NCBI GenBank assembly: GCA_048266425.1 | Contig: JBLWZN010000015.1 | Span: forward strand, 18,863-82,862 | Direction of reading: 5' to 3' | DNA: 64,000 nt | Origin: Cerina sp048266425 | GTDB lineage: Bacteria; Bacteroidota; Bacteroidia; Flavobacteriales; Flavobacteriaceae | Shown here: piece after piece, positions 43,310-51,889 of the stretch | How the letters are laid out: the number at the start of each line of letters is the position of its first letter | Position numbering within the stretch: the stretch's first letter is position 1 | Position numbers and translations under genes: made by a program | Notes under the pieces: model-generated | Databases searched by the model: none | The model's input: only the letters and a program-made list of their open reading frames with translations | What the model was told of the DNA's origin: nothing

Positions 43310-46171
43310 TTACTGGCTACTGGCTATGGCCGACTGTTTACTTATTAATTCTTGTCGCAAAAACTTTGCCGTATAACTCTTTTTATCCTGTGCAACCTCC
43401 TCCGGGGTGCCCTGTGCAACGATCCTACCTCCCCCACGGCCTCCTTCATATCCGATGTCCAGGATAAAATCCACCATTTTTATAACATCCATATTGTGTT
43501 CTATGACAAGTACTGTATTTCCCTTGTCCACCAATTTGTTCAATACCTCCATGAGCACCCTTATGTCCTCAAAGTGGAGCCCGGTTGTAGGTTCGTCGAG
43601 GATATAAAATGTGTTGCCGGTATCCCTCTTGGAAAGTTCGGTGGCCAATTTTATGCGTTGTGCCTCACCGCCCGAAAGCGTTGTGGATTGTTGCCCTAGG
43701 GAAATATACCCTAGTCCAACGTCCTTGATGGTCTTTAATTTTCTATAGATCTTGGGAATGTTCTCAAAAAACTCCACACTTTCGTTTATGGTCATTTCCA
43801 GTACATCGGCTATGGATTTGCCCTTATATCGGATCTCAAGGGTTTCCCTATTAAAGCGTTTGCCGTTACAGGTTTCGCATTCCACATACACATCCGGCAG
43901 AAAGTTCATTTCAATGACCCTTAGACCTCCGCCTTGGCAGGTCTCACAACGTCCCCCCTTTACATTAAAGCTAAAACGCCCCGGCTTATAGCCTCTTATC
44001 GCCGCTTCCGGGGTCTTGGTAAATAAACTCCGTATTTCACTAAAAACCCCGGTGTAGGTCGCCGGATTGGAGCGCGGGGTCCTACCAATAGGGGATTGGT
44101 TAATGTCGATTACCTTGTCCACATATTCAAGGCCTGTTATTTTTTTGTAGGGCATTGGTTTTTTTACCCCGTTAAAATAATGGGCGTTCATGATAGGATA
44201 GAGGGTCTCGTTTATCAGGGTAGATTTTCCACTGCCCGAAACTCCCGTGACCCCGATCATTTTTCCGAGCGGAAATTCCGCGGTAATATTTTTGAGGTTG
44301 TTGCCGGTACATCCGCTCAAGGCAATGCTATGGCCGTTGCCGCTTCTCCTTTTTTCGGGTACGGGGATTTCCTTTTTTCCTGTAATATAATCTGCGGTAA
44401 GGGTTTGATGGTTTTGGAGGTCGTTTGGTGTTCCATGGGAGATGATCTCACCTCCATGTTTACCTGCCCTTGGTCCAATATCGATAACATAGTCGGCGTT
44501 CTCGATCATGTCCCGATCGTGTTCTACCACGATTACGGAATTGCCAATATCCCGCAAGGCCTGCAATGATTTTATAAGTCGATGGTTGTCCCTCTGGTGC
44601 AATCCAATGCTGGGTTCGTCCAATATATACAGTACACCGACCAACTGCGAACCAATTTGGGTGGCCAGCCGGATACGCTGTGCCTCGCCTCCGGAAAGTG
44701 ATTTTGAGCCCCTTGACAAGGAAAGGTAGTCTAGCCCAACGTCCAATAAGAATTGGAGCCTGACCTTGATCTCTTTTAGGATTTCCTCGGCAATCTTTTG
44801 CTGGTTCTTGTCCAGTTTTGGGAAGAGGCCATGAAAAAATTTTGCCAGCTCGGAAATGTCCATTTGGGATAGTTCGGCAATGTTCCTTTTATCGATCTTA
44901 AAATAGAGCGATTCCTGTCGCAATCTGGAGCCGTGGCAATCGGGACATTCCTTTTTGTCCATATATTCCCTGGCCCAACGCTTCAAGCTCGTGGTATTGG
45001 CTTCGTCGAACTGGGATTTTATAAAATGGGCAATCCCTTCATAATCAATTTTATAGGTTCTCTTTACCCCAAGAGTCTTGGAATCTACCTCAAATGATTC
45101 CTTACCGCCGTACAGGATAACGTTTAGTGCCTCGGCAGGAATATCTTTGATGGCATCGGTGAGCAAAAAGTCGTAACGGGAGGCAATGGTCTCTATTTGT
45201 TTAAATGCCCACGAACTTTTATATTCCCCAAGGGGCGCTATCCCGCCGGCTTTTATTGAGTTTTTACGATTCGGGAAAATTTTGTCCTCATTTATCTGAT
45301 ATACCTTGCCCAAGCCATTGCAGTTGGGGCACATCCCTTTTGGGGAATTGAAGGAAAATGTGTTGGGCTCTGGAACAGGGTAGGAAATCCCCGTGGTGGG
45401 ACACATAAGATCGCGGCTAAAATACCGGGGTTCGGTAGTGCCTTCCTCCAATATCATAAGTACGTTGTCTCCACTGTACATGGCCGTGTTTATAGATTCT
45501 GTAAGGCGTTTATCCAATTCCGGGGCGGAAGTTATTTTCAATCGATCTATTACGATTTCGATATCGTGGGTCTTGTATCGGTCCACTTTCATGCCCTTGT
45601 GGATATCCTGGATTTCCCCATCTACCCTTACTTTTACAAAGCCTTGTTTGGCAATCTGTTCAAACAGCTCCCTGTAATGCCCCTTTCTGGATTTAATAAC
45701 AGGGGCCAGCACGTTTATTTTTTTATCCAAAAAGGTAGATTGGATGAGTTCCTTGATCTGGTCATCGCTATAGCTCACCATTTTTTCACCGGTATTGTAA
45801 CTATAGGCGTCTGCAGCACGGGCGAACAGCAATCTTAAAAAATCATAGATCTCGGTAATGGTGCCCACGGTGGACCGGGGCGACTTGGAGGTGGTTTTTT
45901 GCTCAATGGCGATTACCGGGGAAAGTCCGTCAATTTTATCCACATCCGGTCTTTCCAGGCCTCCGAGGAATTGTCTGGCGTAAGCGGAAAAGGTCTCGAT
46001 ATAGCGTCGCTGTCCCTCGGCATAGATGGTATCAAATGCCAGGGAAGACTTGCCACTGCCGGAAAGGCCGGTGATGACTACCAGTTTTTCCCTCGGAATA
46101 GTGACATCTATATTTTTGAGGTTATGGACCCTAGCGCCCTTAACCTCAATATTTTCCTCGTAATTTATCAT
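43310..46171 (-). CDS. uvrA: Excinuclease ABC subunit A
   Basis: A 953-residue UvrA, started at the ATG at 46171 (MINYEENIEVKGARVHNLKN), four codons into the longest frame. Two ABC ATPase modules are seen, with Walker A GLSGSGKSS near residue 35 and GVSGSGKST near residue 645, and LSGGEAQRI signatures at both. Zinc modules have the cysteine pairs CPNCNG, CPDCHG, and CETCQGGG with CETCNGKR. It locates DNA damage for nucleotide excision repair. A TAACTTTG box (46196-46189) lies 18 bases upstream of the start. Its last codons and stop overlap a TACTGGC tandem repeat. Confidence 0.97.
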   Translation of the reverse strand: MINYEENIEVKGARVHNLKNIDVTIPREKLVVITGLSGSGKSSLAFDTIYAEGQRRYIETFSAYARQFLGGLERPDVDKIDGLSPVIAIEQKTTSKSPRSTVGTITEIYDFLRLLFARAADAYSYNTGEKMVSYSDDQIKELIQSTFLDKKINVLAPVIKSRKGHYRELFEQIAKQGFVKVRVDGEIQDIHKGMKVDRYKTHDIEIVIDRLKITSAPELDKRLTESINTAMYSGDNVLMILEEGTTEPRYFSRDLMCPTTGISYPVPEPNTFSFNSPKGMCPNCNGLGKVYQINEDKIFPNRKNSIKAGGIAPLGEYKSSWAFKQIETIASRYDFLLTDAIKDIPAEALNVILYGGKESFEVDSKTLGVKRTYKIDYEGIAHFIKSQFDEANTTSLKRWAREYMDKKECPDCHGSRLRQESLYFKIDKRNIAELSQMDISELAKFFHGLFPKLDKNQQKIAEEILKEIKVRLQFLLDVGLDYLSLSRGSKSLSGGEAQRIRLATQIGSQLVGVLYILDEPSIGLHQRDNHRLIKSLQALRDIGNSVIVVEHDRDMIENADYVIDIGPRAGKHGGEIISHGTPNDLQNHQTLTADYITGKKEIPVPEKRRSGNGHSIALSGCTGNNLKNITAEFPLGKMIGVTGVSGSGKSTLINETLYPIMNAHYFNGVKKPMPYKKITGLEYVDKVIDINQSPIGRTPRSNPATYTGVFSEIRSLFTKTPEAAIRGYKPGRFSFNVKGGRCETCQGGGLRVIEMNFLPDVYVECETCNGKRFNRETLEIRYKGKSIADVLEMTINESVEFFENIPKIYRKLKTIKDVGLGYISLGQQSTTLSGGEAQRIKLATELSKRDTGNTFYILDEPTTGLHFEDIRVLMEVLNKLVDKGNTVLVIEHNMDVIKMVDFILDIGYEGGRGGGRIVAQGTPEEVAQDKKSYTAKFLRQELISKQSAIASSQ
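43311..43331. repeat. TACTGGC heptamers at the uvrA stop codon
   Basis: Two perfect copies of TACTGGC (43311-43324) and a third, altered copy (TATGGCC). On the minus strand the unit encodes the last codons of uvrA and supplies its TAA stop. Confidence 0.6.
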
Positions 46172-46320
46172 TTTAAAATGCAAAGGTGCAAAGTTACGAT
46201 TTTGACTCCTAACTATGAAGTTGGGGCAATTTAGTTTTTTGGTAAATTGAAAAAGTTTAAATCATTTCATATTGTCGGAACAACCTTATAAATTAGCGTT
46301 TCATTAAAGACCAACACGAT

Positions 46321-46848
46321 ATGCAGCTTTTGGGAATAGGATCAAGAATACAACATGCCGAGTACGGGAAGGGGGTGGTTACCAACGTAACTTCCAAACA
46401 CTACTGGGTTACATTTATGGATAATGGACTGGAAACCATTGACCTCGATTCCGATTTCGAAGTTATCGAAGCCATGGAAGACGAGGTGGATACGATTAGT
46501 TTTTCTGAAGTGGAGCAATCCCTTATCTCCATCTTGAGGCGCTGGAGCGATGTTTCACAAGTTACGCCGATCGCCGATAAATGGAAGGGAGGTAGTTTGA
46601 TCCTAAAGCCGGGCGATGCCAATCTTGCGGACAAGGAGGTGCCGATAGATGCTTTTTTCCATAAAATCGTTATGGTACGGGACCGGATTCGCGTCATGGA
46701 ACAGAAAATCAACGCCAGCGGCAATCTCGACGACCAAGAGAAGGTCGATTTGCAACAGTATCTCACCCGTATCTATGGAAGCCTTACTACCTTTAATGTC
46801 CTGTTTAAGAATAAAAGCGATTTTTTTGTGGGCGAAAAGAGCAAGTAG
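46321..46848 (+). CDS. Small protein with an N-terminal Tudor-like domain
   Basis: A 175-residue protein of unknown function. Residues 1-50 (MQLLGIGSRIQHAEYGKGVV, then VTFMDNGLETIDLD) have the same pattern as the Tudor-like C-terminal domain of PcrA/UvrD helicases, where it binds RNA polymerase. The rest is helical and charged. It is divergent from uvrA with 149 bases between the start codons. The context (next to uvrA) and the domain similarity hint at a role near transcription or repair, but that is inference. Reading frame and codon use look like those of a real gene. Confidence 0.82.
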   Translation: MQLLGIGSRIQHAEYGKGVVTNVTSKHYWVTFMDNGLETIDLDSDFEVIEAMEDEVDTISFSEVEQSLISILRRWSDVSQVTPIADKWKGGSLILKPGDANLADKEVPIDAFFHKIVMVRDRIRVMEQKINASGNLDDQEKVDLQQYLTRIYGSLTTFNVLFKNKSDFFVGEKSK

Positions 46849-46856
46849 CCACGATT

Positions 46857-46954
46857 ATTAGCTATTCTGCTTATAATTATAAATATTAGCAAATTAGCTT
46901 ATATATTACAATATTAGCGTTTTCGCTTATATTTGATTATATTAGCGAAATAAA
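46857..46954 (+). repeat. 28-base tandem superrepeat upstream of satD
   Basis: TTAGC occurs at 46858, 46886, 46914 and 46942, exactly 28 bases apart. In the first three copies it is followed after six bases by GCTTATA. The whole stretch can be cut into fourteen 7-base blocks. TTAGC-N6-GCTTA is nearly palindromic, as an operator would be. The third copy contains TATATTTG (46928-46935), a possible -7 box. It begins 9 bases after the stop of the preceding gene and ends 80 bases before the satD start. Confidence 0.75.
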
Positions 46955-47033
46955 AATGTCCTTAACAAATCCGCGAAAGGGAAAAACGGGTAGGGAAACG
47001 GGTTTAAAGAGCAGGTATTTAGCATATTAAGCG

Positions 47034-47645
47034 ATGGTAGCAATCATTACGGGCGACATAATCAATTCGGACAAGCACAAGGTTTCGGTATGGATAGAGC
47101 CGTTAAAAAGGAAATTGACCGAGGTAGGGGAGAACCCGACCGATTGGGAAATTTATAGGGGGGATGAATTTCAACTAAAAATCCAGCCCCAAAACGCCCT
47201 ACGAACGGCAATCCATATAAAGGCATTGATCAAATCCATAAAAGGTTTGGATGTAAGGATAGCGATAGGGCTGGGGAATGAAACGTTCAAAGGAACAAGT
47301 GTAAGCCAATCCAACGGAACCGCCTATCAATTTTCGGGAAGGACCTTTGAAACTTTAAAGGAGCAAAAGGTCAACCTTGCTATGGCATCAGGCAATAAGG
47401 ACAAGGATCGGACCCTAAACTTGATATTTAAACTGGCCATGGACTTTATGGACAATTGGAGTACCGTTTCTGCCGAAATTGTGGCTATGGCCTTTGAAAA
47501 TCCCGGGGCATCGCAACAAGAAATTGCAGAACGCCTCCACATACGGCAATCCGCCGTTAGCCAACGTCAAAAAAGAGCGAGACTCGACTTGGTGATGGAA
47601 CTTTTGGATTACTATGAACAATCCCTAAACGAAACAAAACAATGA
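47034..47645 (+). CDS. SatD family protein with C-terminal helix-turn-helix
   Basis: A 203-residue protein. The N-terminal 140 residues match the SatD family (VAIITGDIINSDK at the start, YRGDEFQLKIQ around 43-53, RIAIGLG). The C-terminal 50 residues form a winged helix-turn-helix (GASQQEIAERLHIRQSAVSQ, about 160-180). The same domain pair is found in other SatD proteins, which are thought to be regulators, but the biological role is not established. It overlaps the DUF3307 gene by 4 bases (ATGA), so the two are translationally coupled. The repeat array upstream is a candidate binding site for its DNA-binding domain. Confidence 0.88.
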   Translation: MVAIITGDIINSDKHKVSVWIEPLKRKLTEVGENPTDWEIYRGDEFQLKIQPQNALRTAIHIKALIKSIKGLDVRIAIGLGNETFKGTSVSQSNGTAYQFSGRTFETLKEQKVNLAMASGNKDKDRTLNLIFKLAMDFMDNWSTVSAEIVAMAFENPGASQQEIAERLHIRQSAVSQRQKRARLDLVMELLDYYEQSLNETKQ

Positions 47646-48343
47646 TTCTGTTCACCAAACTTTTTTTGGCCCATCTAATCGGGGACTTTTTGTTGCAGCC
47701 CCTTCGTTGGGTCGTACACAAGGAATCCCACAAGGTAAGATCCAAGTACCTATACCTCCACATCTTGGTGCATTTTGTTGTTATGATGCTCCTACTATGG
47801 GATTGGACCTATTGGAAGGTGGTCTTGGTGATTCTAACGACCCATTATTTTATCGATTTGGCCAAACTGTATACAACCCCATTGTTCAAGAACAAAAGCG
47901 TTCCCTTTTTTATAGATCAGTTCCTCCATATTTTGGTACTTTACATATGCTCGTACTACGGCGATGTGCTCCAGCATACCGAAAACTGGTTTGGACAATT
48001 GGATTGGGGCCTGATAACGGCCATGTTCTTTGTAAGTTTTCCTTCGGCGATCATTATGGGAAAATTGTTGGAAGGCATGTCTGCCCAGATCGAATTTGAC
48101 CATAAATCCCTCCCCAATGCAGGGAAATATATTGGTATTCTTGAGCGGCTGTTTGTTTTTGTCTTTATAATTCTGGGTAGATGGGATGCAATAGGACTGC
48201 TCATTACCGCAAAGTCGGTCTTTCGCTTCAACGACTTAAAGGAAGGAAATAGCCGTAAGTTGACGGAATATATCCTTATAGGGACCTTGCTCAGTTTTGG
48301 CCTGGCCATGGCCACTGGGTTGATTTATATGAGTTACAGGTAG
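47642..48343 (+). CDS. DUF3307 family membrane protein
   Basis: A 233-residue integral membrane protein with about six membrane segments. The N-terminus (LFLAHLIGDFLLQPLRWVVHK) and the following segment with HILVHF and THYFIDLAKL carry the His and Asp pattern typical of DUF3307. The function is unknown. It is coupled to satD by a 4-base overlap, a pairing that occurs in many Bacteroidota and suggests that the SatD protein controls or assists it. It is convergent with the LETM1-related gene, with an 8-base periodic array in the gap. Confidence 0.88.
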   Translation: MILFTKLFLAHLIGDFLLQPLRWVVHKESHKVRSKYLYLHILVHFVVMMLLLWDWTYWKVVLVILTTHYFIDLAKLYTTPLFKNKSVPFFIDQFLHILVLYICSYYGDVLQHTENWFGQLDWGLITAMFFVSFPSAIIMGKLLEGMSAQIEFDHKSLPNAGKYIGILERLFVFVFIILGRWDAIGLLITAKSVFRFNDLKEGNSRKLTEYILIGTLLSFGLAMATGLIYMSYR

Positions 48344-48386
48344 GTTGTTAGTGGGCTAGCGGGGACGGTTGATGGTTGTGTCGATT

Positions 48387-48418
48387 AAACTTATAAACCC
48401 ATAAACATATAAACTTAT
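48387..48418. repeat. 8-base periodic array after the DUF3307 gene
   Basis: Four consecutive 8-base units: AAACTTAT, AAACCCAT, AAACATAT, AAACTTAT. The first and last are identical. It lies in the gap between two convergent genes, 43 bases after the DUF3307 stop. Confidence 0.75.
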
Positions 48419-48450
48419 TTAGTTTGAACCTGACCCTTGAGATTGTATGA

Positions 48451-49635
48451 CTACTCTACCCTGTTCTCATCAAAGGAGGAAGGCAGCAATTTGGGAATCA
48501 ACTTAACGAAAATGGGGAGGAGTACTGCCCCGCCCGGGAGAAGGAATATAGCCAGGGATGGCACACTTTTGCAAATGTCCAATAACTGTTTATAGACTAT
48601 TTTCTTTTCGGTCTTGGTTAGGTCCCTTACGGTAGATTTTGAAAGCAGGGTTACCAATTCCTTGCTCTCGGACAATTCCTTTTTTAACCGTTTGCTATTT
48701 CTAAGTATCAACTTGTTTACGACCTTGGTCATACTGTCGTAGAACTGGACCGCTAGATTGTTATCCTTTAAATGTGGAACCCGATAGGCGTTCATATTAA
48801 AGAAATCGGTGACGTCTTTTAATGACTTTGCAATGGCATCCCTTTCTAGGCCAAGATCTTTACCGATCCCGTAGATAAATTCGGATTCCGTGTATTCCAA
48901 GGACTTATCTTCCCAAACGGTTAGACAAGCGACATCCATAAAATATTGGTTTTCAAACCGCTCAAAACGGCCGATCATTTTTTCCCGGTAGGACCCATCG
49001 AATTTTCCGGGCTCGCTATTGATAAAGGACAAGGAGGAGGCAAATGTATGTGCCAAACGCTCATCGCTCTTGTTTTTTTCCTTGGAATTTAGGGCATGGT
49101 AGGTAAGATTTATGGTGATGTATTCCAAATTTTGGGCATGCTCCCTGGAAGAAGTGTTGCCTTCCAAATAATTGTGAAAGGTCAGCACGTCTATAAATAG
49201 CAACGAATTGGTGATTATGCTATTAAAGGTTTTGCTGATAATATTGTCTTCCAAATAAACACGGGACTCAATAAGCTTTTCCAGTTGTGAAGAGGTTTTA
49301 CTTCCAGTAAGGATCTTATTTAGGAATGAAATTTTACTTACCTCCAACTCTTGGTAGAATTGGAATATACAGGTTAGAAAATGGTTAAAATCAGTCCTAC
49401 CATTTTTTAGCTCATACGTAAAGTAGAGTCCGGTCAATAAATTGATTTTCGCGTTCTCATCTTCGGACAGTTCATAATCCGCTTTTATGAATTCGTGGGC
49501 CGAGACGTTGATGCCGTAAATAAAGCCATAAGATTTTAGGCTGTCATAAAGCATATCAAAACTGGTGAAAATACACGGACCTTCTTTTACAAGAGAGCCA
49601 AACTTATCGATCCAACCGGCCGCTGAGGGATTCAT
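48451..49635 (-). CDS. LETM1-related protein
   Basis: A 394-residue mostly helical protein. The C-terminal 60 residues (CKSVPSLAIFLLPGGAVLLP and on to PKLLPSSF) match the ribosome-binding-like signature region of LETM1. Databases often call this family LETM1-related biofilm-associated protein. The remaining 330 residues have no motif I recognise and no signal peptide. The hydrophobic C-terminal stretch (about 360-385) may be a membrane segment. The biofilm name comes from family annotation, not from anything seen here. It has its own promoter region in the 315-base gap upstream. Confidence 0.82.
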   Translation of the reverse strand: MNPSAAGWIDKFGSLVKEGPCIFTSFDMLYDSLKSYGFIYGINVSAHEFIKADYELSEDENAKINLLTGLYFTYELKNGRTDFNHFLTCIFQFYQELEVSKISFLNKILTGSKTSSQLEKLIESRVYLEDNIISKTFNSIITNSLLFIDVLTFHNYLEGNTSSREHAQNLEYITINLTYHALNSKEKNKSDERLAHTFASSLSFINSEPGKFDGSYREKMIGRFERFENQYFMDVACLTVWEDKSLEYTESEFIYGIGKDLGLERDAIAKSLKDVTDFFNMNAYRVPHLKDNNLAVQFYDSMTKVVNKLILRNSKRLKKELSESKELVTLLSKSTVRDLTKTEKKIVYKQLLDICKSVPSLAIFLLPGGAVLLPIFVKLIPKLLPSSFDENRVE

Positions 49636-49950
49636 ATTTTATGGGAATTATAGGCCAAAATAAAGCAAATAATAGGACAATATTTGATTTTATAACCCAT
49701 TTTTATGGTTATGTAGGTTGCAACATTCCCATAAACACTTGAAATTGTCAATATGGCCTATGGCAATAAGCGGCTAATCAACATTTTAAGATATATTTAA
49801 CTTTATTGTAGGAAATTATTGTATTGTTTTTTATATTTGACTTTCAAATTGACTTATTTTTTTATTAAGTACGCCCCAAATCGTACCTGAACAAGAATTG
49901 AAATATCGAATTATCGGTTTTCTGTAATTTTACTAATCAATGAAAGTGCT
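49636..49950. other. AT-rich divergent intergenic region
   Basis: About 315 bases between the LETM1-related gene and a small plus-strand frame. The only clear signal is a plus-strand promoter match at 49806-49839. I see no repeat array or terminator here. Confidence 0.4.
49806..49839 (+). promoter_or_regulatory. Putative Bacteroidota-type promoter
   Basis: TTG (49806-49808), 23 bases, then TATATTTG (49832-49839). It faces the 61-residue frame at 49951, with a leader of about 105 bases. Confidence 0.4.
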
Positions 49951-50136
49951 ATGGAATATGTGCTCTTTTTCATTTGGCTTATAGTGATGCTCCTTTTGGC
50001 TTTTCGGGTTTGGAAGGCGCATATGGCCCTAAAACAATCACTGGACTCAACTATGTCGTCGGTCAACAAAAGTTATGGCCGTAATTATCAAGGTCACAGG
50101 TCAATAAAATTATGGAGATCTAAAGTCCAATCATAA
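49951..50136 (+). CDS. Possible small single-TM protein
   Basis: A 61-residue frame beginning MEYVLFFIWLIVMLLLAF, with one membrane segment (about 3-19) and a basic 40-residue tail. A promoter-like pair of elements lies upstream. Its 3' end overlaps by 43 bases the tail of the DUF547 gene that runs the other way, so part of the tail may be the antisense of a real coding sequence. I cannot tell whether it is expressed; small membrane peptides of this kind are common in the phylum. Confidence 0.4.
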   Translation: MEYVLFFIWLIVMLLLAFRVWKAHMALKQSLDSTMSSVNKSYGRNYQGHRSIKLWRSKVQS

Positions 50137-50882
50137 TTTTTGTAAGAAAGCTTGGGATCTGATGCTTTGGGAATGATTTTATATTCTTTTAGAATTTCCT
50201 TCACTCCACTTTCCCCGTTAAAATCACCACGGAACCAACTAAACAGGGGGGGTACCTGCACCTCCTTTTTGTTAGGGACGTAAGAACAACTATTCTTCTA
50301 ATAGGGCTGGGTTCCCTTATTGAACTGTTCTTCCAAACGATCAGGTTGATAAATTGCCACCGGCGGGCAATCCTTCGCCCCACAATTCAAGGCAAAATGA
50401 ATGTGGTAATTTCGTTTTCCGACTCTTAATTTTCGTTCGAATTCCCCAGGGAATGGGTCTTGTACGTAGCCCAGGCCTTTGTCCCATTGGGACTTTCTTA
50501 TTATTCCATGTTCAATGGTAGCAAAGGAAACCTTTTGCCCGGCAATGGTGATTTGGTCCTTGGTGAAAAAGGAACTCCTATCCTTATACAATTCAGGGTT
50601 TTTTGTTAGGATAACTTGTATATAAGCGTTGTAGATGTTGATCCAAAAGGCGAGTTTTTGAGTATCGGTGGTCAGGGCGTTTACAAGGGAATCTATGGTA
50701 GTATGTGCCAATCTGTCTTGGAAGGCCTGGGTATCCTGGCCTTCCTCAATATTTCCAAGAAACCGTTCGGAAAGTCGGTTAAAGTCCGTTTCTGTACCCG
50801 TGGTTCTTTCTGGGGAGGCCCTATTTAAAAACACGCCTAGCGCTAAAAAACCAAAGATTATTGTAATTATTGTTACTTTCAT
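50094..50882 (-). pseudogene. DUF547 family gene interrupted by one in-frame TAG
   Basis: The first 194 codons encode an exported DUF547 protein (signal anchor at about 3-20, then the core DUF547 blocks LAFWINIYNAYIQVIL and HFALNCGAKDCPPVAIY). At 50300-50298 a TAG stops it. The same frame then stays open for 67 more codons and reads as the normal DUF547 C-terminus: PPLFSWFRGDFNG, then a helical stretch, then YDWTLDLHNF and a TGA at 50096-50094. So the whole gene is present without a frameshift, and a single-base change (for example TTG to TAG) is the likely cause. It is either a recent pseudogene, a truncated but active protein, or a case of readthrough. A sequencing error is also possible. 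Confidence 0.8.
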
Positions 50883-50995
50883 AGTTAGATTTCCCTTTGT
50901 GTACCGGTCGGATTAGTCGAAAAATTTTAATTTCCTTTCCCGTATCGGAGGAATTGTTGTTTTATAGAGGGGGGAAAGTGCTCAAAATTACATAA

Positions 50996-51709
50996 ATGTC
51001 CTATATGACAAGTGTTATTATTCCAGCCCATAACGAAAGGCATAATTTAACCAAATTATTGGACCATTTGGATAAAGTGTGCCAGGGCTATCCCTTTGAG
51101 ATTATCGTATCCTTATCCCCTGCGACTAACGACGGTTCAAAGCAAATCCCAGTGAATGGCAATGTTAAATTTTTGGATTGTGATAAAAAATCCAGGGCAA
51201 TACAGATGAACCAAGGGGCCGCACAGGCAAAGGGGGATGTACTGGTGTTTCTTCATGCCGATGCTATACCGCCAAAATCATTTCTGGAAGATATTATGCA
51301 GTCGATGGCCGCAGGTGGGGAGGCCGGTTTCTTTTCCTATCGGTTTGACTCGGATAGTTTCCTCTTAAAAATCAATTCTTATTTTACCGGTTTGGATACC
51401 GTATTTACGGGAGGTGGCGACCAATGTCTATTTATCAGGAGAGGTGTATTCGATATGTTGGATGGCTTTAAGGAAAACCAGTCGATCATGGAAGATTATG
51501 AATTCTTTGGAAGAATGAAAAGGAAAGGGGTCCGCTATAGGATTATCAAGCGTAATTTACTGGTCTCGGCCAGAAAGTATGAGAACAATTCCTATGTTCG
51601 GGTCAATCTTTCCAACCTTTTGTTGGTCATTTTGTTTAAATTTGGCTGTTCGTCGGATAAATTAAAGAATTTGCACGACAAATTGATTCATGTTCCCTAC
51701 CAAAAATAA
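50996..51709 (+). CDS. Family 2 glycosyltransferase (TIGR04283-like)
   Basis: A 237-residue short GT2 enzyme. Motifs: SVIIPAHNERHNLTKLL near residue 6, SRAIQMNQGAAQAKGDVLVF (about 63-82) and LHADAIPP with the metal-binding HAD. GGGDQCLFIRRGVF and EDYEFFGRMKRKG complete the domain. This combination (RAxQMNxGAxxAxGDxLLFLHAD) resembles the group annotated as arsenosugar biosynthesis glycosyltransferase-like, a name transferred from a few studied members; no arsenic genes are nearby, so the substrate is open. It is divergent from the broken DUF547 gene and followed by a repeat array. Confidence 0.87.
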   Translation: MSYMTSVIIPAHNERHNLTKLLDHLDKVCQGYPFEIIVSLSPATNDGSKQIPVNGNVKFLDCDKKSRAIQMNQGAAQAKGDVLVFLHADAIPPKSFLEDIMQSMAAGGEAGFFSYRFDSDSFLLKINSYFTGLDTVFTGGGDQCLFIRRGVFDMLDGFKENQSIMEDYEFFGRMKRKGVRYRIIKRNLLVSARKYENNSYVRVNLSNLLLVILFKFGCSSDKLKNLHDKLIHVPYQK

Positions 51710-51761
51710 GGTATGGGGAAATTGTGAAATCGAATTAAATAAAAAAAGAACATAGACATAG

Positions 51762-51796
51762 ATAAGGGAGGATAGGGCATAGAATATAGAAAGAAG
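51762..51796. repeat. 7-base periodic array after a glycosyltransferase gene
   Basis: Five consecutive 7-base units ending in G: ATAAGGG, AGGATAG, GGCATAG, AATATAG, AAAGAAG. It is preceded by two more ATAG runs slightly out of phase. It starts about 50 bases after the stop. The nnnATAG units are like those after zwf at 56725. Confidence 0.65.
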
Positions 51797-51889
51797 GGTA
51801 GCATATAGATGCTAAATAGAAACCCTCAGTGATCTGCTCCCTAATTTTTTTGTTCAGATTCAACTCGAATTTAACTTAAACTTTTTCTT

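Noticed and set aside
46857..46954. 28-base repeats as a short CRISPR array or as iterons of a replication origin
   Set aside because: The 28-base units touch each other with no spacers, there are no cas genes, and no replication initiator gene or DnaA-box cluster is nearby.
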